Shown: in pieces, positions 10,167-20,295 of the stretch | How the letters are laid out: each line of letters opens with the position of its first letter | How positions within the stretch are numbered: position 1 is the first letter of the stretch | Source of the DNA: Pectobacterium cacticida | GTDB lineage: Bacteria; Pseudomonadota; Gammaproteobacteria; Enterobacterales; Enterobacteriaceae | Direction of reading: 5' to 3' | Length of the DNA stretch: 64,000 bases | Assembly (NCBI RefSeq): GCF_036885195.1 | Contig: NZ_CP133656.1 | Coordinates: 1,798,001-1,862,000, forward strand | Made by a program: the position numbers and the translations under genes | Notes under the pieces: model-generated | What the model was told of the DNA's origin: nothing | Seen by the model: only the letters and a program-made list of their open reading frames with translations | Databases searched by the model: none

Positions 10167-10802
10167 ATGACGTTAACTGCCAGCAATAAATCCGTTGAGG
10201 ATGCGGTCTACCGCCATGTGATCCCTGCCGGGGAACCGCATCTGTTTGAGGTCAAACAGGGCCAGACGCTGCGGCTGCTGGATTTGGAAGGCAATCAGGC
10301 GGTGGATACGCTGTTTTACCGCGCCAGTGACCCGCGTGAACGCTACGATCCGCAGCGTACGCTACGTCGTCAAAACAGCGTCTACCTGACGACCGGCAGC
10401 GTGCTGTATTCCAATCTGGGCAATCCGCTGCTGACGATTGTCGCCGACACCTGTGGTCGTCACGACACGCTGGGCGGTGCCTGCGCGCAGGAAAGCAACA
10501 CGGTACGTTACGCACTCGACCGTCGTTACATGCATAGCTGTCGCGACAACTTCCTGTGCGCCTGTTTGCACGATGGGCGTTTGAACAAAAAGGATATTGG
10601 CGCAAACATCAACTTCTTTATGAATGTACCGGTGACGGCGGAAGGTGGGCTGACCTTTGAAGACGGTATTTCCGCGCCGGGAAAATACGTAGAACTGCGC
10701 GCTGAAACGGATGTCATCGTGTTGATTTCCAACTGCCCGCAGTTAAATAACCCGTGTAATGGCTGGAATCCGACACCGGCCGAGGTACTCATATGGAATT
10801 GA
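10167..10802 (+). CDS. DUF1989 protein, second putative carboxyguanidine deiminase subunit
   Basis: The 211 residues start at ATG 10167 behind GAGGAGG, 11 bp after the previous gene; an in-frame TTG at 10146 is less likely. It is a paralogue of the upstream gene ([50 protein letters not shown]) and the shorter partner of the pair. The expected product is the second subunit of carboxyguanidine deiminase. Its stop overlaps the ATG of a 50-codon unrecognised frame. I did not assign cgdA and cgdB to the two genes. Confidence 0.85.
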   Translation: MTLTASNKSVEDAVYRHVIPAGEPHLFEVKQGQTLRLLDLEGNQAVDTLFYRASDPRERYDPQRTLRRQNSVYLTTGSVLYSNLGNPLLTIVADTCGRHDTLGGACAQESNTVRYALDRRYMHSCRDNFLCACLHDGRLNKKDIGANINFFMNVPVTAEGGLTFEDGISAPGKYVELRAETDVIVLISNCPQLNNPCNGWNPTPAEVLIWN

Positions 10803-10945
10803 GATTGGCGCAAGGGCATGAAAACGCACGCTGGCAGAGGACAAAGGCGTGGCTGGTGAGTGCATTTGCAGCCAGGGCTAATCGCTATTGTTTGCCGTTA
10901 CCTCGCGCCCGGACGAACGGCGCACTACGCACCCTATCGGATTAA
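10793..10945 (+). CDS. small unrecognised frame in the gap before the carboxylase
   Basis: ATG 10793 lies 7 nt after GAGG and overlaps the end of the second deiminase-type gene. It opens a 50-codon frame rich in Arg and Ala ([20 protein letters not shown]). I recognise no family. The 237-bp gap it occupies is unusual in an otherwise tight operon. It may be a real small gene, the scar of a deleted gene, or chance. Confidence 0.2.
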   Translation: MELRLAQGHENARWQRTKAWLVSAFAARANRYCLPLPRARTNGALRTLSD

Positions 10946-11039
10946 CCCGTTTCTATACCTCCTGACTGTTACCGCGATGGACGACCATCCTGCGGATCGC
11001 ATTTTGGCGGGACGACCCGCCCTTGCATGAGTCTGGCAT

Positions 11040-14000
11040 ATGTTCGATACACTTCTGATTGCTAACCGTGGTGCGATTGCGTGCCGCATCTTACGTTCGT
11101 TGCGTGAAATGAACGTCCGTGGCATTGCGGTCTATTCCGATGCCGATATCAGTAGCCTGCATGTTCAACAGGCAGACGAAGCCATTAGCCTGGGAGAGGG
11201 CGCGGCGGCACATACCTACCTGGATATCGCAAAAATCATCGCAGCGGCGCAGCGCAGCGGGGCACAGGCCATTCATCCTGGATACGGTTTTTTGTCCGAG
11301 AACGCCGCATTTGCCGAAGCCTGTGAAGCCGCGCAGATTGCCTTCGTGGGGCCGACCCCAGAACAGTTGCGGGTATTCGGTTTAAAACATACGGCGCGCG
11401 CATTGGCGAAAAAGCATCATGTCCCATTACTGGAAGGGACGGAATTACTGGAAGATCTTGAGAACGCGCTTGATGCAGCGGCGGCAATCGGTTATCCGGT
11501 GATGCTTAAAAGCACCGCGGGCGGTGGGGGCATCGGCATGCGCGTCTGCTACAGCGCGCCGGAGCTGTCAGAGGCATTTGCCACGGTAAAACGGTTGGGA
11601 CAGAACAATTTCAGCGATGCCGGTGTTTTTATCGAAAAGTATATCGAACGCGCGCGCCATTTAGAGGTACAGATCTTTGGCGATGGTCAGGGCGACGTGC
11701 TGGCGTTGGGCGTTCGGGATTGCTCTGTACAACGTCGTAATCAGAAAGTGATTGAAGAAACCCCGGCGCCCAATTTACCCGAGGGTGTCGCTGACGCGTT
11801 ATGCGCAGCGGCAATCAGTCTGGCGCAGGCCGTGAATTATCGCAGTGCCGGAACGGTAGAGTTCGTCTATGACAGTGCGACCGATCGTTTTTACTTTCTT
11901 GAAGTCAATACGCGCTTGCAGGTGGAACACGGCGTGACGGAGCAAGTTTGGGGCGTGGATTTGGTACGCTGGATGATCACGCTGGCGGCAGGGGATTTGC
12001 CACCACTGCGCGAGCTGGCGCAGGGCCTTGTCCCGCAGGGACATGCGATTCAGGCTCGACTGTATGCTGAAGATCCGGGAAAACAGTTCCAACCCTCGCC
12101 GGGATTATTGACGGAAGTGGCGTTCCCCACCGCAGACGGAAAGCGGCTGCGCATTGATACCTGGGTCACGGCAGGATGCGAGATACCCTCGTTTTTCGAC
12201 CCGATGCTGGCGAAGATCATCGTCTGTACAGCAACGCGAGCGCAGGCGATAACCGCGCTGGATGAGGCATTAGCGGATACGCGGCTCTACGGTGTAGAAC
12301 ATAACCGTGATTATCTCCGCCAGATTCTGGCGGCAAAACCATTCGCCAGCGGGCAACCGTGGACGCGCTGCTTGGATACGTTGGTCTATCAGGCGACAAC
12401 CTGTGAGGTAGTGAGCGCGGGTACGCAGACTACCCTACAGGATTATCCCGGACGATGCGGATATTGGTCGGTCGGCGTGCCGCCATCGGGGCCGATGGAC
12501 GACCGCGCATTACGTTTAGGCAACCGGCTGCTGGGAAATCCGGTCGGTACGGTGGCGCTGGAAATCACGATGAACGGGCCAACGTTGCGCTTTAACACCG
12601 AGGCGGTCGCGGTGGTTACCGGCGCGGCAATCGCTATCGAGCTGGATGGGCAGTCTGTCTCAATGGATAGGGTCTTTGCGATACCTTCCGGCGCGACGCT
12701 GCGTATCGGAAAGGTGCAAGGCCCAGGCGTTCGAAGCTACCTTTGCTTGCGCGGTGGGATCGACGTACCGGATTATCTCGGTAGCAAAAGTACTTTCACG
12801 CTGGGGCAGTTTGGTGGTCATGCCGGAAGGGCGCTACGGGCGGGTGATGTATTGCATCTTGCTCCACTTACCGATCGGCACATCGGTGATAGTTTGCCGG
12901 AGGCATTGCGAACCGTATTATCTTCGGTCCGTGAACTGCGCGTAATTTACGGCCCGCATGCTGCGCCGGAGTATTTTACACCTGCCTACATGGAAACCTT
13001 CCTCTCGACCGACTGGGAAGTCCACTTTAACTCCAGCCGCACGGGGGTGCGCCTGATTGGGCCTAAGCCAGAATGGGCGCGTGATAGCGGCGGCGAGGCC
13101 GGACTACATCCCTCCAACATTCATGACAATCCTTATGCCGTAGGCGCCGTGGATTTCACCGGGGATATGCCGGTGATTCTGGGGCCGGATGGCCCTAGCT
13201 TGGGGGGATTTGTTTGTCCGGTAACGGTAATAGAAGCTGACCTCTGGGCATTGGGGCAATTGAAGGCGGGCGATCGCGTGCGTTTTATTCCTGTCGATCT
13301 CACGACGGCGCGTGCACTGTCACAGGCGCGCCATTCCGAGGTTGAGCAACTTATGCCAATTGCGGTTGACTGGTCGCCCACGGCGCTGATTTCGCCAGTG
13401 GTATTGGCTATCGGTGAGGCAGATAAGCGTCTGGTGGCGCGGTTGTCCGGCGATACGCACTTGCTCTTGGAAGTGGGCGCGGCAGAATTGGATGTCGCGC
13501 TGCGTTTTCGCGTTCATGGGCTGATGCTGGCGCTGGAACAGCGGACGCTTAACGGTATTATTGACGTGACGCCTGGCATCCGTTCGTTGCAGGTACATTA
13601 TCATCCCGAGGTGCTGCCACTGTCGTATCTATTAGATGTGCTTACCTCGCTGTGGCAGGATGTTTGCGCACGGCAAAATCTGTCCGTGCCGTCACGGGTG
13701 GTGTATCTACCGCTATCTTGGGACGATCCCGCCTGCCAACTGGCGATTGAGAAATACATGACGACGGTACGTCACGATGCGCCATGGTGCCCGAGTAATC
13801 TCGAATTTATCCGTCGCATGAATGCGTTGGAGAATCTCGATGAGGTGTATCGCACGGTTTTCGACGCCAGTTACCTGGTCATGGGGCTCGGTGATGTCTA
13901 CCTCGGTGCACCGGTGGCGACGCCGTTGGATCCCCGTCACCGTTTAGTCACCACCAAATACAACCCGGCGCGCACCTGGACGGCGGAAAACTCGGTAGGC

Positions 14001-14669
14001 ATTGGCGGCGCTTACTTATGCGTCTACGGCATGGAAGGGCCGGGCGGCTATCAGTTTGTTGGTCGTACATTGCAAATGTGGGATCGTTATCGCGGTGTTG
14101 ATGCTTTTGATGGCAAGCCGTGGTTGCTGCGCTTCTTCGACCAAATTCGTTTCTTTCCTGTGTCAGCAGATGAGCTATTGTCTATCCGACGGGATTTCCC
14201 GCTAGGACGCTATCCGCTGCGCATTGAACATAGTGAACTCGCGCTAAGCGCCTATCAGGATTTTCTGGCGCGGGAGGAAGAAGGCATTGAAGCATTCCGC
14301 ACACGCCAACGTGCCGCGTTTGATGAAGAACGCGAGCGCTGGCGTATTGCCGGGCAAGCGGTCGCGGAGAGTGTTGACGAGGTGAGCGAGTCAGCAAGTG
14401 ATAGGGTCATTCTGCCGGGGCAGGTCGGTGTAGAAAGTCCGATATCGGGCAATCTCTGGCAGGTCACGACGGAAGTAGGTAAGACGGTAGCAGAAGGAGA
14501 CACCTTGATGATCCTTGAATCAATGAAGATGGAGATTCCGATTGTGTCGCCTCAGCGTGGCACAGTACGGGAAATTCTCTGCCAGCCGGGTTCATCCGTG
14601 CGTGCCGGGCAGTACGTGGTGGTGATCGATGATCCAGTAGAACGTGCTAAAGATAGAATGCACAGTTGA
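11040..14669 (+). CDS. biotin-dependent urea-family carboxylase, probably guanidine carboxylase
   Basis: This 1209-residue multidomain enzyme has a biotin carboxylase at about 1-445 (ATP-grasp GGGGIGMRV, FLEVNTRLQVEHGVTE). KipA/KipI-like carboxyltransferase regions follow at about 460-1100 (VGVPPSGPMDDRALRLGNRL; GPGGYQFVGRTLQMWD). The C-terminus is a biotinyl domain with the biotin Lys in ESMKMEIP. Urea carboxylase converts urea to allophanate. The guanidine carboxylase branch acts on guanidine and is reported to have Asp where urea enzymes have Asn near the QMW motif; here it is Asp1015. With the riboswitch and DUF1989 pair this points to guanidine. The start has a weak ribosome site. No allophanate hydrolase domain is fused or follows. 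Confidence 0.88.
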   Translation: MFDTLLIANRGAIACRILRSLREMNVRGIAVYSDADISSLHVQQADEAISLGEGAAAHTYLDIAKIIAAAQRSGAQAIHPGYGFLSENAAFAEACEAAQIAFVGPTPEQLRVFGLKHTARALAKKHHVPLLEGTELLEDLENALDAAAAIGYPVMLKSTAGGGGIGMRVCYSAPELSEAFATVKRLGQNNFSDAGVFIEKYIERARHLEVQIFGDGQGDVLALGVRDCSVQRRNQKVIEETPAPNLPEGVADALCAAAISLAQAVNYRSAGTVEFVYDSATDRFYFLEVNTRLQVEHGVTEQVWGVDLVRWMITLAAGDLPPLRELAQGLVPQGHAIQARLYAEDPGKQFQPSPGLLTEVAFPTADGKRLRIDTWVTAGCEIPSFFDPMLAKIIVCTATRAQAITALDEALADTRLYGVEHNRDYLRQILAAKPFASGQPWTRCLDTLVYQATTCEVVSAGTQTTLQDYPGRCGYWSVGVPPSGPMDDRALRLGNRLLGNPVGTVALEITMNGPTLRFNTEAVAVVTGAAIAIELDGQSVSMDRVFAIPSGATLRIGKVQGPGVRSYLCLRGGIDVPDYLGSKSTFTLGQFGGHAGRALRAGDVLHLAPLTDRHIGDSLPEALRTVLSSVRELRVIYGPHAAPEYFTPAYMETFLSTDWEVHFNSSRTGVRLIGPKPEWARDSGGEAGLHPSNIHDNPYAVGAVDFTGDMPVILGPDGPSLGGFVCPVTVIEADLWALGQLKAGDRVRFIPVDLTTARALSQARHSEVEQLMPIAVDWSPTALISPVVLAIGEADKRLVARLSGDTHLLLEVGAAELDVALRFRVHGLMLALEQRTLNGIIDVTPGIRSLQVHYHPEVLPLSYLLDVLTSLWQDVCARQNLSVPSRVVYLPLSWDDPACQLAIEKYMTTVRHDAPWCPSNLEFIRRMNALENLDEVYRTVFDASYLVMGLGDVYLGAPVATPLDPRHRLVTTKYNPARTWTAENSVGIGGAYLCVYGMEGPGGYQFVGRTLQMWDRYRGVDAFDGKPWLLRFFDQIRFFPVSADELLSIRRDFPLGRYPLRIEHSELALSAYQDFLAREEEGIEAFRTRQRAAFDEERERWRIAGQAVAESVDEVSESASDRVILPGQVGVESPISGNLWQVTTEVGKTVAEGDTLMILESMKMEIPIVSPQRGTVREILCQPGSSVRAGQYVVVIDDPVERAKDRMHS

Positions 14670-14703
14670 ATTGAGGTCAATAATGGGGAATCACTAAAAG
14701 AAG

Positions 14704-14780
14704 TGGTGCGTTCAATTGGACTCGAACCAACGACCCCCACCATGTCAAGGTGGTGCTCTAACCAACTGAGCTATGAACGC
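14704..14780 (-). tRNA. tRNA-Val (anticodon GAC), second copy
   Basis: This is a 77-nt gene with encoded CCA. The acceptor is GCGTTCA/TGAACGC, the anticodon loop TTGACAT gives GAC, and the T-arm contains GGTTCGAGTCC. It matches one of the two E. coli valV/valW genes. It lies 34 bp after the carboxylase stop on the opposite strand, next to mdtK. It is identical over the D-arm and anticodon arm to the copy at 3488-3564. Confidence 0.97.
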
Positions 14781-15043
14781 ATCGATAATGCAGGGCTACC
14801 CGTTTGGCAGCGGGAAAATAGTAGCGAGCGGGAGAAAAACTGGCAAGGAGAATAATACAATTTTATGCGTTTCCCGAAGGGAGTGCTGAACTTGTCTCCA
14901 GTTTGCCGTTTTTTTCAACGTCAGGCCTTCTTCTTCAGGCAGTCTGCGGCGCTACCGTGCGGTAACGCCGTGGCGATTTGTATAATTTCACGTGCACGAT
15001 TTCGCACATATGCCGTCGAGTAGGAAACAGGTTCTCAGGCTAT

Positions 15044-16417
15044 CTACCGCGCGGCCCGGGCCAAAATACGATCCGCCGGTTGGCGTTGAAGGAAACGAAT
15101 CCGCGTTACCATCATTATCGCCGACGCCGTCAGGCCAATGATAAAGCCACACCAGAAACCCGCAGGCCCCATCTGTGGTACGATCATGTCCGTCAACGCC
15201 AACAGGTAGCCGCTCGGCAACCCCAGGACCCAGTATGCGGTGAAGGTAATATAGAAAATAGATCGGGTATCTTTATAGCCGCGTAAGACGCCGCTGCCGA
15301 TGGTCTGGACGGCGTCGGAAATTTGATAAATAGCCGCAAACAGCATGAGATGTGATGCCATCGCCACAACTTGCGGATCCTGATTATAAAGCCGGGCGAT
15401 TGGCTCGCGTAGCAGAATGGTGAAAATGGCTGTGCAGGTCGCTAACGCGATCCCCGTCATGATACCGGTGTGCGAGGCGATTCTCGCATTATCAACGGAA
15501 CCTTCTCCTAACCGATGTCCGACGCGGATCGTGGTTGCCACGCCAACTGAAAGCGGAAGGACGAACATAAGTGAACTGAAATTTAGCGCAATTTGGTGGC
15601 CAGCCACATCAACAACGCCAAGCGGCAAGACCAAGAGCGCCACGACGGCAAACAGCGTGACTTCAAAAAGCAGCGCTAACGCAATAGGCAAACCGAGGTT
15701 AAACTGGCGTTTCAATGCCGCAACATCCGGGCGGAATGCTGATCGATGACGGCGAATATCGCGTAGCCAGGACGCGTGACGCGTATATATCAACATCAAT
15801 AACATCATGATCCAGTAGACCGAGGCGGTAGCGACGCCGCAGCCCACACCGCCCAGTTCGGGCATGCCAAATTTGCCGTGAATAAAGATGTAATTGATCG
15901 GAATATTGATAACGAGGCCAATGAACCCGATCGTCATGCCGGGGTAGGTTTTGGACAGCCCTTCACACTGACAGCGTAACACCTGATAAAACAGATAACC
16001 GGGAACACCCCATAGCAACGCGTGTAGATAACCGATGGCTTTTGCCGCCAACTCAGGGGAATCGGCGCTCATCAGATTAATGATGAATTCTCCTTGATAC
16101 AGTGCCCACATCGTTATCACCGAGAGCACGGCAGCCAGGATGAAAGACTGCTGAACCTGATGGGAAATACGTTCGCGTCTGCCAGACCCATTGAGCTGCG
16201 CGACGACGGGGGTTAACGCTAAAAGCAGACCATGACCAAAAAGGATCGCAGGTAGCCAGATAGAGGTTCCCACAGCAACGGCGGCCATATCGGTGGCGCT
16301 GTAGGCGCCAGCCATAATCGTGTCGACCACACCCATTGATGTTTGGGACACTTGCGCAATAATGACAGGAATAGCGAGCGCCAATAATTTACGCGCTTCT
16401 GCCAGATACTGTTGCAC
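15044..16417 (-). CDS. mdtK: MATE-family multidrug efflux protein MdtK (NorM)
   Basis: The 457 residues have twelve predicted membrane segments in two MATE repeats. The start [22 protein letters not shown] and the segment [21 protein letters not shown] match E. coli MdtK. It exports cationic drugs and fluoroquinolones across the inner membrane by Na+ or H+ antiport. It is divergent from ribE across 234 bp, the arrangement seen in E. coli. Confidence 0.95.
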   Translation of the reverse strand: MQQYLAEARKLLALAIPVIIAQVSQTSMGVVDTIMAGAYSATDMAAVAVGTSIWLPAILFGHGLLLALTPVVAQLNGSGRRERISHQVQQSFILAAVLSVITMWALYQGEFIINLMSADSPELAAKAIGYLHALLWGVPGYLFYQVLRCQCEGLSKTYPGMTIGFIGLVINIPINYIFIHGKFGMPELGGVGCGVATASVYWIMMLLMLIYTRHASWLRDIRRHRSAFRPDVAALKRQFNLGLPIALALLFEVTLFAVVALLVLPLGVVDVAGHQIALNFSSLMFVLPLSVGVATTIRVGHRLGEGSVDNARIASHTGIMTGIALATCTAIFTILLREPIARLYNQDPQVVAMASHLMLFAAIYQISDAVQTIGSGVLRGYKDTRSIFYITFTAYWVLGLPSGYLLALTDMIVPQMGPAGFWCGFIIGLTASAIMMVTRIRFLQRQPADRILARAAR

Positions 16418-16651
16418 GAATACCTTCCTTGAATGACGGCGGAATAAAAAGCCCAGAGGTGAAAATAGCTTAGAATAAAAAGGACGTTATTGTATCGATT
16501 TAACGGATGCAAAGCAGCATTGGAGGGCAATATATTCTTTTGCCAGGCAGTGCTGTAGAGCGCGCGGACAAATACCATTACCGGTTTGGTTTTTCACAGA
16601 ATATCGGGCACACTGGCATTGTCATTTCTTTATTTTTAAGAGGCAAACCGT

Positions 16652-17287
16652 ATGTTCACCGGTATTGTACAGGGCACCGCGCCGGTGGTGTCAATTGAAG
16701 AAAAAGCCAATTTTCGAACCCACACGCTCCATTTTCCGTCACATCTTCTGCCAGGATTAGCGCCAGGGGCTTCGGTTGCGCATAATGGCTGCTGCCTGAC
16801 GGTAACCGCAATTAACGACGATCGCGTCAGCTTTGATCTGATGAAAGAAACGCTGCGACTCACAAATCTGGGTGATATTCATGAAGGCGATATCGTGAAT
16901 CTTGAGCGAGCCGCTAAATTTGGTGATGAGATCGGCGGGCATGTGATGTCGGGTCATATCATGTGTACGGCGGAAGTGGTGAAGATTCAGGTTTCAGAAA
17001 ACAATCACCAGATTTGGTTTCGTCTGTCCGATGAGGCACTGACAAAATATGTATTGTATAAGGGATTTATCGGGATCGATGGTATCAGCTTGACGGTGGG
17101 AGAAGTCACTCGCGGGCGTTTCTGCGTACACTTAATCCCTGAAACGTTGAACCGCACCACGCTGGGACGTAAACGTTTGGGGGATCGCGTTAACATCGAA
17201 ATCGATCCGCAGACGCAGGCCGTTGTGGATACGGTAGAACGGGTATTAGCCAGCAAGCCGGCGCATGAGGTTGGAAAAGAAATTTAG
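16652..17287 (+). CDS. ribE: riboflavin synthase alpha chain
   Basis: The 211 residues form two related lumazine-binding domains. The first begins [12 protein letters not shown] with [10 protein letters not shown]; the second begins near residue 97 ([18 protein letters not shown]). The enzyme makes riboflavin from two 6,7-dimethyl-8-ribityllumazine molecules in the cytoplasm. A GAGGC site lies 9 nt upstream. No FMN riboswitch is seen before it. The gene is also called ribC in E. coli. Confidence 0.96.
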   Translation: MFTGIVQGTAPVVSIEEKANFRTHTLHFPSHLLPGLAPGASVAHNGCCLTVTAINDDRVSFDLMKETLRLTNLGDIHEGDIVNLERAAKFGDEIGGHVMSGHIMCTAEVVKIQVSENNHQIWFRLSDEALTKYVLYKGFIGIDGISLTVGEVTRGRFCVHLIPETLNRTTLGRKRLGDRVNIEIDPQTQAVVDTVERVLASKPAHEVGKEI

Positions 17288-17311
17288 GGATGCACGGCTA
17301 ACGGCGCAAGG

Positions 17312-17333
17312 CCGGACGAATCATATCGTCCGG
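17312..17333. terminator. bidirectional hairpin between ribE and cfa
   Basis: A perfect 8-bp stem CCGGACGA/TCGTCCGG with a six-base loop is followed by TTTCCCT on the plus strand. It lies between convergent ribE and cfa. Confidence 0.6.
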
Positions 17334-17351
17334 TTTCCCTCTCAGTCCCTG

Positions 17352-18506
17352 TTACCGCGGCACGCGTAACCCACCTTCTATACCATTCAAGCTGAATACG
17401 ACTTGCCAGAGCTGAAGGTTCCTGGCTCTGAAGGCACCCGCGCACATATTCAAATAATAGCTGAACATCCGGCGGAAGCGCTCTGGATAACGTGTAGAAA
17501 GCTGAGACCAGTTTTGCTGAAAACGTTCATGCCATGCCATTAATGTACGATCGTAATCGGCACCGAAATTATGCCAGTCCTCCATCACCATATATGGCTC
17601 ACTCGCCTGCGCAATATGCTGTACAGAAGGGATGCAGCCGTTAGGGAAAATATATTTATTAATCCAGGGATCGACGCGTGAATCAGTTTTATTGGAACCA
17701 ATAGTATGAAGTAAAAACAGTCCGTTAGGTTTTAAATTGCGTCGTACAATGCGGAAATAGTGGTCATAATTACGCGGCCCCACATGTTCAAACATCCCTA
17801 CTGATACGATGCGGTCAAATTGCTGATTCAGATCGCGGTAATCCTGTTGCTTAATCGTCACGTCTAAATCCTGGCAGCGCTGTTGTGCCAATAGTTGCTG
17901 TTCTTTAGATATGGTAACGCCATAAACCGACACGCCGTAGTGTCGCGCTGCAAAGGCGGCAAGGCCACCCCAGCCGCAGCCGATATCCAGCAACGTCATC
18001 CCCGGTTTTAGCTGGAGTTTTTCACATATCATGGCGAGCTTATCTTCCTGGGCCTGTTCTAGCGTTTGCGCCTGCTTCCAATAACCGCAGGAATATTGCA
18101 TATAAGGGTCCAGCATAAGAGTAAAAAGATCGTTGCCTAAATCGTAATGGACTTTACCAACGACCTGAGCACGTCGACGGGATTGGAAATTCATAACCCG
18201 GGAGAGAGCAACCCGCGTGAGGTCGCTCATTCGCATAGGCAATTTGTTGTCCAAGCCTGCACGTAGAGCGCGATGGGAAAACATATCCAGCCTGTCGCAT
18301 TCCCACCATCCTTCCATGTAACTTTCTCCCAGCCCCAGCGATCCTTCGCGTAAAACCCGTTTAAAGAAATGGGGATTTGTTACTTGTATATCAAAAGGAC
18401 GTGAGCCGTTGATCGTAATATCTGCTTTGGCCAGTATGTCCTGCACGATGTTAAACCAGGGCGCAGTATCGTTATCCCGCTCTTCTGTATAAGGTAAACT
18501 CATCAT
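17352..18506 (-). CDS. cfa: cyclopropane-fatty-acyl-phospholipid synthase
   Basis: The 384 residues closely match E. coli Cfa. The SAM-binding motif is TLLDIGCGWGG (about 170-180), and LGLGESYMEGWWECDRLDMF is the conserved N-terminal segment. The enzyme adds a methylene group from SAM to unsaturated membrane phospholipids, aiding acid and stationary-phase survival. It acts as a peripheral inner-membrane protein. The start could be either of two adjacent Met codons. Confidence 0.96.
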   Translation of the reverse strand: MMSLPYTEERDNDTAPWFNIVQDILAKADITINGSRPFDIQVTNPHFFKRVLREGSLGLGESYMEGWWECDRLDMFSHRALRAGLDNKLPMRMSDLTRVALSRVMNFQSRRRAQVVGKVHYDLGNDLFTLMLDPYMQYSCGYWKQAQTLEQAQEDKLAMICEKLQLKPGMTLLDIGCGWGGLAAFAARHYGVSVYGVTISKEQQLLAQQRCQDLDVTIKQQDYRDLNQQFDRIVSVGMFEHVGPRNYDHYFRIVRRNLKPNGLFLLHTIGSNKTDSRVDPWINKYIFPNGCIPSVQHIAQASEPYMVMEDWHNFGADYDRTLMAWHERFQQNWSQLSTRYPERFRRMFSYYLNMCAGAFRARNLQLWQVVFSLNGIEGGLRVPR

Positions 18507-18718
18507 GTCTCCTCAACATTTCGCCTATAATTCACATAGTAAAGTATCGTCAAACATACGTGGACAGTACTTATCGCAACCGATGGGTCGGCAGTCATTT
18601 GAGAAAAGAAATGGAATATTCAATTTAGAACGACTTCAGCCAGCATACAAGAAGTTTGGCTGAAGCGATGAGGGGGGCACGTTGGAGCAAGAGCGATCTT
18701 TTGAGCCGCGTAGTGTGA

Positions 18719-19744
18719 CTAACGACGATAGTCGATGTAGGGGCCGTCGGCAACCGAACGGCGTTCAATCAGCGTTGGATGCACTTCGATGACGTGTGCA
18801 TCTTCTCGCTTACTGGTAATACGATCTAATAACATGGCGAATGCCGATTGCCCAAGGCGCTCCTTGGGTTGATGGATGGTGGTCAATGCCGGAGTAAAGA
18901 AACGCGCGTGGCGCACGTTATCATACCCGATCACCGAAATATCTTGTGGCACGTGCAGCCCCAGCTCATCCGCCGCGCAGATAGCGCCCATCGCCATGAT
19001 ATCTCCACCGCAGAATATGGCCGTTGGACGCTGTTTTTGTGCGAGAATTTGGTGCATCGCTTTATATCCGGATTCGGGTTCGAAATCGCCCTGTACAATC
19101 CACTCTTCGCGTACAGCAATGTTGGCTTCCTTTAGTGCTTTTAAAAAACCGAGGTGGCGTCCTCTTCCGGTATGACGTTCCTTAACGCCGGGGATGGCGC
19201 CAATATCGCGGTGCCCACGTTCAATCAGGTAGCGACCTGCCATATAACCGCCTTCAAAGGCGTTATCAATGATCGTATCGGTGAAACCACTGTGCATCTG
19301 CTCCCAATCCATCACAACCATTGGGATGCCGCGGTAATCTTTCAGCATGGCAAGTAGTTCAGGAGGGTATTCAGCGCACATCACTAACAGACCATCAACA
19401 CGTTTTTGCGCCAACATAGAGAGATAGGCGCGTTGTTTGACGATATTGTTATGTGAATTGCACAATATCAGGGTGTAGCCTTTGGCATAGCAACTGTTTT
19501 CAACCGCCTCAATGATTTCGGCGAAGTAGGGCGCTTCATTGGAGGTCGCCAGTAAGCCAATAGATTTAGTGTGATTGACTTTGAGGCTTCGGGCGACGGC
19601 GCTGGGTGAATAGTGCAATTCTTTGATCGCCGATCTCACGGCGGCCTTGGTCTCTTCGGCGACGAAACGTGTTTTATTGATCACATGCGATACGGTTGTG
19701 GTAGAAACGCCAGCACGTTTTGCCACGTCTTTAATCGTTGCCAT
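18719..19744 (-). CDS. purR: purine repressor PurR
   Basis: This 341-residue LacI-family protein starts with the helix-turn-helix [25 protein letters not shown] and the hinge helix [10 protein letters not shown]. The corepressor-binding domain matches E. coli PurR ([20 protein letters not shown]). With hypoxanthine or guanine it represses purine biosynthesis genes. A PurR-box-like palindrome 45 bp upstream suggests autoregulation, as in E. coli. Confidence 0.97.
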   Translation of the reverse strand: MATIKDVAKRAGVSTTTVSHVINKTRFVAEETKAAVRSAIKELHYSPSAVARSLKVNHTKSIGLLATSNEAPYFAEIIEAVENSCYAKGYTLILCNSHNNIVKQRAYLSMLAQKRVDGLLVMCAEYPPELLAMLKDYRGIPMVVMDWEQMHSGFTDTIIDNAFEGGYMAGRYLIERGHRDIGAIPGVKERHTGRGRHLGFLKALKEANIAVREEWIVQGDFEPESGYKAMHQILAQKQRPTAIFCGGDIMAMGAICAADELGLHVPQDISVIGYDNVRHARFFTPALTTIHQPKERLGQSAFAMLLDRITSKREDAHVIEVHPTLIERRSVADGPYIDYRR

Positions 19745-20113
19745 CTAAAAATAACTCCTGAACTTACCCGTTACAGACGGAAGTATATTGTTAATCGTTT
19801 GCCTACGTTAAATGTTCTTCCCCTAAGCTAAAAACAGGATTTAAGAAGGAGAATACCGAATGTTATATCGAAGGGGTCTGGGTTGACGTTTTTCGACGGA
19901 TACGCAGCGTGTTCGTAAGCAGCGGATTGTGTCCGATTTATCATTAAAGTGAAAGGATTAATATACTATTAGCGAGCGGTTCATCCGAGATTTTTCGTTA
20001 GAATTATGAAAGAATCAGGATCGTCCGTTGGCCTGTCGTATTTACGGCTACATCGCTCCAGCTACACATTAGGGGCGTTTTGCAGATGAAACCCGTTGAC
20101 TAAAGGAGTAATT
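19745..20113. other. intergenic region between purR and ynhF
   Basis: It contains the PurR box (19789-19804) and the divergent promoters of purR and ynhF. A nine-codon frame (ATG 19860, MLYRRGLG) behind AAGGAG is too short to support. E. coli has ydhP and sodB near here; neither is present. Confidence 0.5.
19789..19804 (-). promoter_or_regulatory. PurR operator upstream of purR
   Basis: On the minus strand AGGCAAACGATTAACA matches the PurR consensus (ACGCAAACGTTTGCGT) in the left half and core, and is close to the E. coli purR operator. It lies 45 bp before the start codon, consistent with autoregulation. Confidence 0.65.
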
Positions 20114-20203
20114 ATGGATACGAATTTGAAGATGTCTTTGTTGGCAACCGTGGGGTCGTTGGTATTGATCATCACGTTTAGTTTTATTGCGATACTGAAT
20201 TAA
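20114..20203 (+). CDS. ynhF: small membrane protein YnhF
   Basis: This is a 29-residue peptide, MDTNLKMSLLATVGSLVLII and nine more residues, behind a clear AAAGGAG site. It has one hydrophobic segment (about 8-26). Length, the (D/T)(N/D)LK N-terminus and position upstream of purR match E. coli YnhF, a small inner-membrane protein of unknown function. Confidence 0.85.
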   Translation: MDTNLKMSLLATVGSLVLIITFSFIAILN

Positions 20204-20231
20204 TCGAATGATGCACCTTGCCGGGAAGGTA

Positions 20232-20263
20232 TTCAGGCACGTGAAGTATGAGACGTGCCTGAA
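20232..20263. terminator. bidirectional hairpin between ynhF and mepH
   Basis: A perfect 11-bp stem TTCAGGCACGT/ACGTGCCTGAA lies between the convergent ynhF and mepH genes. Confidence 0.6.
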
Positions 20264-20295
20264 AGAGGGTGCTTATTTGCGCCTGTATATGTTCG

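Noticed and set aside
19860..19886. Eight-residue leader peptide upstream of ynhF
   Set aside because: Good ribosome site, but too short and not linked to any attenuator structure.
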